A stretch of 64,000 nt of DNA, from contig CAXXVV010000006.1 of the NCBI GenBank assembly GCA_963678305.2, positions 310,001 to 374,000 of the forward strand. Direction: 5' to 3'. How positions within the stretch are numbered: the stretch's first letter is position 1; the number at the start of each line of letters is the position of its first letter. This DNA comes from G963676655 sp963678305 (GTDB lineage: Bacteria > Verrucomicrobiota > Lentisphaeria > Victivallales > Victivallaceae). The notes under the pieces are model-generated. The model had not been told where the DNA came from. It was given only the letters and a program-made list of their open reading frames with translations, and made no database searches. Below are positions 59,001-64,000 of the stretch, piece by piece. The translations under genes and the position numbers were made by a program.

Positions 59001-61762
59001 GTTTCAAGCGTGCATTTTACCGGTTTTACCGGCAGATTGGTAAAGGTTCCAGCCGGAGCGACGATCAATGGCAGGGTTTCAGCTTTACCGGCCGGGATGT
59101 AGTGACGTTCCAGGACCATTTCAACCGGCATATATTTATGGTATTCGGACATTACCGCCTGATCAGAGAGTGGTGCTTTATAGATTTTCAGTTCGTCAAA
59201 TGCGCCATCGGCATTTTTGCGGCTGCCGCCGGCACCGGGAAGCGAACCCACGCAGAAATTAACAATATTTCCCATGCTTACGTTGGAACGGAACGGCATT
59301 TCCCGTTTTCCGCCTCCATGCTCATAGGGCAGGCCATTAACATAAAGTTTGTTCCAGCCGTCAGCGTTCCAGGTGAAAGCCACATGGACCCAGTCGTCGC
59401 GGAGCCAGGCGTTGCGGCATTTGCGTTGGAGAGAAAACGGTCTCAGGCCTTCACGCGGCAGATCGCAACGCAGCCAGTTCCACATGAACATACTGATTTT
59501 TGCCTGGTTTTTTGCATCCTGGGCATAAAATAAAAAATACCACGGAAAGGTTGAACGGCTTTTAATTTGACCGTCCCAATTGGGTTTGAACCAGAACATA
59601 ACCGTGCCGGAATCTCCGAAGAGCTTATCCGCCGGATATTCAAGCAGAGCCGGACCCTGTTTTGCCGGTTTCTTTGCGGCATTTTTGAAAATTGTATCAC
59701 CTAAAATAATTTTGCCGTCCGGCGCGGTCATGGTGATGTTTTTAAACGCTGCCGCCAGCTTATACGCATAGATAGACAGTGCCGTCGCCGGGGCGTTTTT
59801 GATCGGCAGCGTTAATACTTTTCTGCCCGGCAGGTTAACAATGATCTTGTCCGGGGCGAATTGGAACGAATAATCCAGCCAGGGAGAGTCAGCGCCTTTT
59901 GTCAGGGTGAAATCCTTCAGGATATGTTCATGGCGGAGTTTCTTTTTGCCGTCCATGTGGAGAATGGAGAATCGCTTGCCGTCGAAATAAAACCGGACGC
60001 TGCGTTCGTCAGCCTGTTTGACAACTATCCCGAAGTGCTGTCCATGGTCCGGCACTTCCAGACGTTTGGCGGCAAATTTGAGCGTGAATGCCGGGGCGTT
60101 AAGTCCGGATATCTCGCAATTGCCCATGCTGTTGGCTGATTTGGCGGAAATCAGTTCGCCGCTGGCAAAGTTTATGCCGCCGTAGTACTTGATTTTTATT
60201 TTGTCTTTTTTTACCTTGGCCGGTTTGTTTTTTTCGCCGATCATAACCGCCTGTCCGGATACGCCGGGGACGAATGACGTTCCATTGGCTTTTAACGGTT
60301 TAACTGTACCGCCTTTGACTTTTGCCGCCAGGGAGCCGTTGTAATTCGCGTAAAAATCGGGTTGGGACAAATCGGCGTTTGCTTGTTTTTCTTTGCTTAC
60401 CGCGGGAAGCAAGGTCAATTTGAAGTCATCGATTCCGCAGTCAACAATATATGAATAAATTTCAATATTTTTGACAATATTTAACGGGAACTTGAAATTC
60501 CCGGCCAAATTGCCGTTGACATTGAGTTCCGCTATTCCGTTTATGACGGTTAATTTTATATTGTTCCAGATTGAATTCGGAGATAATTTCCACTCTTTGT
60601 AACTAGCAAGTTTTGTATGAAGCAGAGATTTTCTTCCTTCCTGGATCAACAGTCTGACATCTGGACGGCGGAAGTATATCCGAACCGTTTTACCGCGTCC
60701 GTCCGACATGATGAAACCGCAATGCCCGTCTTTTTTATTGGCGGGGAGGCTTAGTAAACGCAATTTACAAGACAGGCTGAAGTTTTCAAGCTGTAGATTT
60801 TTCAGTTTGAACGCCGCCATTTTATTACCGAATGACGACAATGAGCCGTTTGCAATGTTCCAGCTCCGGGGATTTACCGGCATTTTACTTTTGCCGTTAT
60901 TGAAGTTCTCATCATAAATTACTTTGCCGGATTTACCGGTTTCCGGCGCGGCTGCTTTTGCGGACGCTTGAGTTTTGATTGTTTTGTATGCCGGCGCTTT
61001 TCCGTAATATTGTTTGAACAGATCGAAAATTGCAGTTGCGTATCCAGCTTGTCCGGCATCGTTCGGATGCCAGCGAACGCCGCCGGAACCGCCGGTTCCG
61101 CTGCATTTCGGATCAAGAGCGTATTTTTCGACGGAGGCGAACGGGATTCCAGCTTCCCGGCAGGCGGATTTTTGAATTTCCTCGATATCCGCTGCCCAGC
61201 CGTTATACTTTTTCGCGCCTTTCTGAATGCTCCAGACTCCAGTGCAGATAATCAACGGCTGCGGTTTAAGATCGATCAGGGCGTTGAGCAGTTCCGCGTA
61301 ATCTTCTCTGACTTTGATCTTGCCTTCAGATGGTTTTGCATGTTCGCCCAACTGCACCACTACCAGTTGCGGCTGATATTGGCGGGCCTCCGGAATCCCG
61401 GTTAAGGCCCGGACGGCGTTATTGCCTTTGCCGAAAAAGAGTCGAACTTTTTTACCGGCCAGCATGGCGCCGATATCCTTCGCCAGCAGATGGGCAAAAT
61501 CCCTGCCTTCGGAACTGGCTGCCATTCCGGCAATGTGGCCCCACTTGAGTTTCTTGATAGTGGTCTTATTGAAGCCGTGCCGGGTTATGCTGTCCCCGAT
61601 GTAGTAAATACGGTAGTCTTGAGGCGAAGGTTTGAACGCCTTCAAGCTGCTGACGTTTTCAATATGAGACAGGTCTTTGCTGCCTATTTCCAGTTTTTCC
61701 GCCGTTGCGTTGAGCGCGAACAACGTTGACGATGATAGAATAATCCTGTGGAAGAAGCTCAT
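56036..61762 (-). CDS. Giant multidomain secreted protein (SGNH-like head, lectin-like domains, TIM barrel, malectin-like tail)
   Basis: 1908 residues. Signal peptide to about 21. Residues 45-250 are an SGNH/GDSL-like hydrolase: YIGDSIT gives S58, and WHPNDAG gives H232. The block III Asn (usually GxND) reads LGEHA, and the Asp of block V is not visible, so esterase activity is doubtful. Two or three jelly-roll/LamG regions follow (about 275-460, 520-700, 730-880: GTVMFWFKPNWDG, DDWVHVAFTWNADGWNKLYVNG). A TIM-barrel-like region holds NMIAYPIMRYNY, HPGFKGFDMWSRETWSF and KLVLYVNPTG. The end is malectin-like (GTYTVKLYFKHGWKP, NAIEII). TTAGGAG precedes the ATG. Confidence 0.75.
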   Translation of the reverse strand: MSFFHRIILSSSTLFALNATAEKLEIGSKDLSHIENVSSLKAFKPSPQDYRIYYIGDSITRHGFNKTTIKKLKWGHIAGMAASSEGRDFAHLLAKDIGAMLAGKKVRLFFGKGNNAVRALTGIPEARQYQPQLVVVQLGEHAKPSEGKIKVREDYAELLNALIDLKPQPLIICTGVWSIQKGAKKYNGWAADIEEIQKSACREAGIPFASVEKYALDPKCSGTGGSGGVRWHPNDAGQAGYATAIFDLFKQYYGKAPAYKTIKTQASAKAAAPETGKSGKVIYDENFNNGKSKMPVNPRSWNIANGSLSSFGNKMAAFKLKNLQLENFSLSCKLRLLSLPANKKDGHCGFIMSDGRGKTVRIYFRRPDVRLLIQEGRKSLLHTKLASYKEWKLSPNSIWNNIKLTVINGIAELNVNGNLAGNFKFPLNIVKNIEIYSYIVDCGIDDFKLTLLPAVSKEKQANADLSQPDFYANYNGSLAAKVKGGTVKPLKANGTSFVPGVSGQAVMIGEKNKPAKVKKDKIKIKYYGGINFASGELISAKSANSMGNCEISGLNAPAFTLKFAAKRLEVPDHGQHFGIVVKQADERSVRFYFDGKRFSILHMDGKKKLRHEHILKDFTLTKGADSPWLDYSFQFAPDKIIVNLPGRKVLTLPIKNAPATALSIYAYKLAAAFKNITMTAPDGKIILGDTIFKNAAKKPAKQGPALLEYPADKLFGDSGTVMFWFKPNWDGQIKSRSTFPWYFLFYAQDAKNQAKISMFMWNWLRCDLPREGLRPFSLQRKCRNAWLRDDWVHVAFTWNADGWNKLYVNGLPYEHGGGKREMPFRSNVSMGNIVNFCVGSLPGAGGSRKNADGAFDELKIYKAPLSDQAVMSEYHKYMPVEMVLERHYIPAGKAETLPLIVAPAGTFTNLPVKPVKCTLETRLVNRASGKAVWTKEFKLDLNKRQVIDLPVGSLPHSVYHLQCIVKTPNGQSQQSFKVAAYQQQPIPAPTDQPVKLGKPFITVNCAKEASKALYNVKPQVVGSYLQAGTGHGSRFAFAVEFPDKYINKGPVMLEITWPDNVPRSMGLYMFPGITTFKQHRDRLEGGIQSGFEYPLTGKMVTSKYLFFPSVKKYLFEARTFVDDMPAAVVSFKALPLLEPLPQLKIDYPGKLPPRALGHMDEDQSYDYLMNWDHAERFDDFFPVKIVQKTCDYFAYTGQNMIAYPIMRYNYTLYSRPGYHQAKNLLKPGFINLFLDIMHRHNMGFIGTINQYSMPEFNTRPDKVDELEKQGLFIVNSAGRIKRSLATNPVHPLVRKQFMTQIKELLARFGNHPGFKGFDMWSRETWSFCSLKQGYGDYTVKLFSKETGIKIPDYQGPGRFAKRYEFLTGKVLAQWLKWRAEKTTAAIREVAAEMKKVNPKLVLYVNPTGLFKHPDIEAAEDIANLNLEKFYYKYCSLDIKALNSIENAQVSAMRNVTGYRWRRHWDNAETVYDELLYKRDLWQPYRKNGMAPAWNYNRYFETFKNSLDPKNYKSYFQNADIKPWGRYFLKEWAHCLSQMDSDMMLIGAQPLGTAGRDDVTREFALAYRALPALPFKDVPGLIDPVTVRYLNKNGKTWLYAVNTCWTPVTLELNNINSTAIDLSTRQKLSGGKLSIQLKPYQLRSFSLDGTVIPKTGRVIIDPASLQAMRKLIANARNKVAAIKKTGLNTQKYEKLLNTADAELQKGHCSVVMEILYSKLMRSLDHLGEAASKGFLKQQAAMLKRGHYAVNCGSAAMQYYKAADGTLFLPDRPYAPGAYGYSGSYKTVSRNVSKIKGTKDPGLFSSEAYDIDEYLFTIKPGTYTVKLYFKHGWKPSAQPGKFVINVDIEGKRCLSKMDVFLESGSDFDRAFVKTIKNVKVKDGVLDIKFSVPGDVSSTARLCNAIEIIRQ

Positions 61763-61792
61763 TCTCCTAACTCCTTTTTTATTTTTTTAGAT

Positions 61793-62758
61793 TTATTTTC
61801 TTTTGGTGAATTTTCTTGGGATACGGCCATTGCCGAAGTCAATTGTCCAATCCCATGAATGTTGCCTGCCGGGTGGTATTGCCATTTTTATGAATGGTTC
61901 CACCGCAAAGCAGCCCTCCTTGTTGCGCCAGAATTGAGTTTTATATAACTTTTGACTGGTGGAAATCACAAGATACTGATTGTTGTCAGCGATATTCAGT
62001 CCCGCGACCCATTGATGTCCAGCAGGAATATCCGGCTGGTTGACGATGTATAAGGGTTTGATGTCGCCAACCGTTACCGGGGTTTGATGTACTTCCTTTT
62101 TATCTCCCAGGTGCGGTAAAATGAATTTGCATTCGGCTTTGCCTTTGATGGCATTGAAAAATGGGTGAACAAATGTTTCAATATCCAGAGGCTTGATTCC
62201 GGTATTGAGCAGCGATTGTTCATAGATAATATTATCTTCATTGAAAGTCACGGTCATTGAGAATATCCAGGCATAGCCGTTAATCGGCTTGCCGGAGTCT
62301 TGAGTGTAAATAACCTGAGTGGCTTCAGGACTTTTCATTATTTTCCAGCGCCATGGAAAAGGTTTGATTATTTGATCGTAGGCGAACCCCAGGGTTTTAT
62401 CGCGTTTGACCGTCCCAACTCCGACGACCAGTAATTCGGAATAGCGTTCATCGATATCCCTGATTTTGACGGCGGGTTCGAATGCGGTGGTCAGGCCGTA
62501 GGCGGTATGGTATGAAAATACTGATTTTGTGACGATCAGGCTTTGTTTTGAATCGTTTGTCTTCAGGCTTTTCAACCAGCCCGCGCGAACGAATCTCGCT
62601 CCTGTCGCTTTGGCGTCGGATGCATTTGGATCGAGTAGTTCTGCCTGATACTTTTCAGCGATCATCTTCAAGTCGTCGTGCGACGGTTTGTCTATTGCTG
62701 AAATTGCCCGGGTTGCGGTACAAACTACGGCTGTTATCATAAATAATTGCTTAAACAT
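61793..62758 (-). CDS. Exported protein, galactose-mutarotase-like fold
   Basis: 321 residues from the ATG at 62758, chosen because a signal peptide follows (MFKQLFMITAVVCTATRAISA) and it lies eight bases after the pseudopilin stop codon; the frame itself opens further upstream. The body is beta-rich with segments seen in aldose-1-epimerase-like supersandwich proteins: IYEQSLLNTGIKPLDIETFVHPFFNA, VAGLNIADNNQYLVIS and FAVEPFIKMAIPPGRQHSWDWTIDFG. The catalytic His/Glu of true mutarotases cannot be assigned with confidence. Last but one gene of cassette F. Confidence 0.65.
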   Translation of the reverse strand: MFKQLFMITAVVCTATRAISAIDKPSHDDLKMIAEKYQAELLDPNASDAKATGARFVRAGWLKSLKTNDSKQSLIVTKSVFSYHTAYGLTTAFEPAVKIRDIDERYSELLVVGVGTVKRDKTLGFAYDQIIKPFPWRWKIMKSPEATQVIYTQDSGKPINGYAWIFSMTVTFNEDNIIYEQSLLNTGIKPLDIETFVHPFFNAIKGKAECKFILPHLGDKKEVHQTPVTVGDIKPLYIVNQPDIPAGHQWVAGLNIADNNQYLVISTSQKLYKTQFWRNKEGCFAVEPFIKMAIPPGRQHSWDWTIDFGNGRIPRKFTKRK

Positions 62759-62766
62759 AGTGAATA

Positions 62767-63576
62767 TTATCTCGGGTTGCCTTCTTCGTTGATCCACCAG
62801 AACCTGACAGAAGGTTTCCAGCCGTCACCATAGTTCAGGCAGAAGTGTCCAAGTACGTCATATCCCATCATGTGCTTGGTGCTGCCGTCAATTCTGACTG
62901 CGACGGTGCCGTTGCCGTGGGCTCTGGCTGTGGTATCGTCCCGATTTCCGTAACCGTTGCCGTTGTAATGGGTTGTATTATAGGTCACCGTTTTGGCGTT
63001 GCTGTTGCCGACGTAATTTGCGGCGGTAATGGAACCGGCATTTATTCCGGCCTGTATCCCGATATTGGCGCAAACATATATATTGGAGAGAGAGGCTGTT
63101 TTGATTCGACCGATCTTTTTACCGCTCGGACACCGGTTCATCTCGGTTTTTTCTGCGTCGGTTGGGGTGGCCAGCGTAAATATCAGGTTGTTGCTGGGGG
63201 CATTTATCAGGTATGATTGCGGCGGACGGACCGCGACAAAATTGACTCGTTTGGCCGTATCTTCCGGGCAGGTGAAGACCTTGTAGCTGTTGTTCATGTA
63301 GGGAAATAATCCGGTATCCCAGGGCGCGCCGATATCAAGCTGGTTGCTGGCGCGGTCATGAGTCGGAATGGTGGTGTAGCTGTCATAATCACCGGTGTAC
63401 ATTCCAAGCGCGGTTCCCATCTGTTTCAGGTTGCTGGTGCATAATGCCTGGCGGGCTTTTTTTCGTGCCTGACTCAAGGCCGGCAGCAGCATGCTGGCAA
63501 GAATGGCGATGATTGCGATCACGACGAGCAGTTCAATCAGTGTGAACATCCTTCTTTGTTGTTGTTTCAGATTCAT
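62767..63576 (-). CDS. Pseudopilin-like protein F
   Basis: 269 residues from the ATG at 63576 (AGGAAAGGG upstream); the frame is open to 63648, overlapping the sulfatase gene. QRRMFTLIELLVVIAIIAILASMLLPALSQARKKAR; the residue before the cleavage site is Met10. The body has KQMGTALGMYTGDYDSYTTIP and Asn/Thr-rich loops, ending with ARAHGNGTVAVRIDGSTKHMMGYD. Placed between sulfatase and mutarotase-like genes. Confidence 0.9.
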   Translation of the reverse strand: MNLKQQQRRMFTLIELLVVIAIIAILASMLLPALSQARKKARQALCTSNLKQMGTALGMYTGDYDSYTTIPTHDRASNQLDIGAPWDTGLFPYMNNSYKVFTCPEDTAKRVNFVAVRPPQSYLINAPSNNLIFTLATPTDAEKTEMNRCPSGKKIGRIKTASLSNIYVCANIGIQAGINAGSITAANYVGNSNAKTVTYNTTHYNGNGYGNRDDTTARAHGNGTVAVRIDGSTKHMMGYDVLGHFCLNYGDGWKPSVRFWWINEEGNPR

Positions 63577-63604
63577 TTTTCGGGCCCTTTCCTGTTTATT
63601 GATG

Positions 63605-64000
63605 TTATGTCGCCAGTGCTCTATATTGAGTTTTTTGAAAATCATCAAGTTTTGCCGTCATTGCCGTCATGACCGGCTCCAAACCGGAGTCGGAACTCAG
63701 GTCATGTAATTCTTCAGGATCGTTCAATAAATCGTACAGTTCGGTTTCATCTACGCGGAGACCCTGTCCCCGCCGGATGCATTTATATTGTTGATTGCGC
63801 ATCATCAGACGCACATGCATATCGGTTTTTTCGCGGGCAAAAGCTATTTCGCCGCGTTTGGCTCTTTCGCTGCGCGCTATTTTTTTTACTTCACTGGGTT
63901 CAAATAAATATATTTCGGAAAAAACTTCATCATGCAGCTCTAATGCAGGATCGTCGAGCAGTGGAAGCAAAGAGCTGCCCGGCAGCGACGGTTCTGCGGT
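63605..64000 (-). CDS. Sulfatase, C-terminal part (cut by window edge)
   Basis: 132 codons, open to the window end. The segment PSLPGSSLLPLLDDP, the MMRNQQYKCIRRG region and ETELYDLLNDPEELHDLSSD are typical of the C-terminal subdomain of type I (formylglycine) sulfatases, where the last motif closes the fold. The active-site CxPSR lies outside the window. It points to a sulfated glycan as the target of cassette F. The TTG at 63968-63970 is internal, not a start. Confidence 0.85.
   Translation of the reverse strand, partial: TAEPSLPGSSLLPLLDDPALELHDEVFSEIYLFEPSEVKKIARSERAKRGEIAFAREKTDMHVRLMMRNQQYKCIRRGQGLRVDETELYDLLNDPEELHDLSSDSGLEPVMTAMTAKLDDFQKTQYRALAT

Noticed and set aside
1..64000. CRISPR array, tRNA, rRNA, riboswitch or prophage
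   Set aside because: No spaced identical repeats of CRISPR length, no tRNA-like folds with a T-loop signature, and no phage genes were noticed by eye; a covariance search could not be run.

Overview
The window looks like a chromosomal segment of a PVC-superphylum bacterium, most likely a member of the Lentisphaerae (Victivallis/Lentisphaera-like). This is inferred from gene content, not from a marker-gene tree: six copies of a pseudopilin starting FTLIELLVVIAI..ILASMLLPAL, each beside a sugar-responsive regulator and secreted glycoside hydrolases, plus a single-chain glycyl-tRNA synthetase and clear AGGAG ribosome binding sites. No rRNA, tRNA, CRISPR array or prophage was seen.

Layout. 1-10.8 kb is mostly housekeeping: a coiled-coil/TPR envelope protein with a stand-alone receiver protein (both minus), a glyQS-ybaB-recR run (plus), a small CxxC protein, a membrane-anchored protein, a YigZ/IMPACT protein, an AarF/UbiB-type kinase, a small DMT-type membrane protein and a REP-associated tyrosine transposase (RAYT). 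The intergenic spaces hold short-period (6-8 bp) degenerate tandem repeats and at least four REP-like hairpins.

11.0-16.05 kb is an eight-gene plus-strand operon ending in a strong intrinsic terminator: three secreted or lipid-anchored proteins of unknown or TPR/coiled-coil type, a fourth secreted protein, an ExbB/TolQ/MotA-like channel protein, an ExbD/TolR-like protein with the membrane Asp, and two single-pass membrane proteins, the last TonB-like only in its N-terminal design. It looks like a proton-driven trans-envelope complex with non-standard partners.

16.06-64.0 kb is carbohydrate territory built from repeated cassettes of regulator + pseudopilin + hydrolases. Cassette A (minus, 24.8 to 16.1 kb): LacI, pseudopilin, GH2 protein, BNR-repeat protein, GH29 fucosidase. 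Cassette B (minus, 29.2 to 25.1 kb): LacI, pseudopilin, DUF4838 protein. Next come two medium-chain dehydrogenases divergent from an AraC regulator. Cassette C (plus, 32.9-39.0 kb): GntR-headed regulator with a LacI-type sensor, pseudopilin, DUF4091 protein, alpha/alpha-barrel protein. Then a Gfo/Idh/MocA oxidoreductase divergent from an AraC regulator. Cassette D (plus, 41.3-48.0 kb): DHDPS/NanA-type lyase, a large secreted hydrolase broken by a frameshift in an A8 run, pseudopilin, FadR-type regulator, beta-propeller protein. Cassette E (plus, 48.4-56.0 kb): GH20-like protein, pseudopilin, CBM9-containing protein, LacI, FAD oxidoreductase. Cassette F (minus, 64.0 to 56.0 kb): sulfatase (cut by the window end), pseudopilin, mutarotase-like protein, and a 1908-residue protein with an SGNH head.

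The promoters can be read directly in several cassettes: consensus-like -35/-10 boxes with paired, triple or palindromic operator candidates lying on or next to them, different in each cassette. The enzymes (fucosidase, sialidase-like protein, GH2, sulfatase, sugar-acid lyase, dehydrogenases) point to stepwise breakdown of complex, probably fucosylated and sulfated glycans. No sugar transporter of any type is encoded among them. The recurrent pseudopilin, lacking the usual Gly before the cleavage site in all six copies, is the least explained component.
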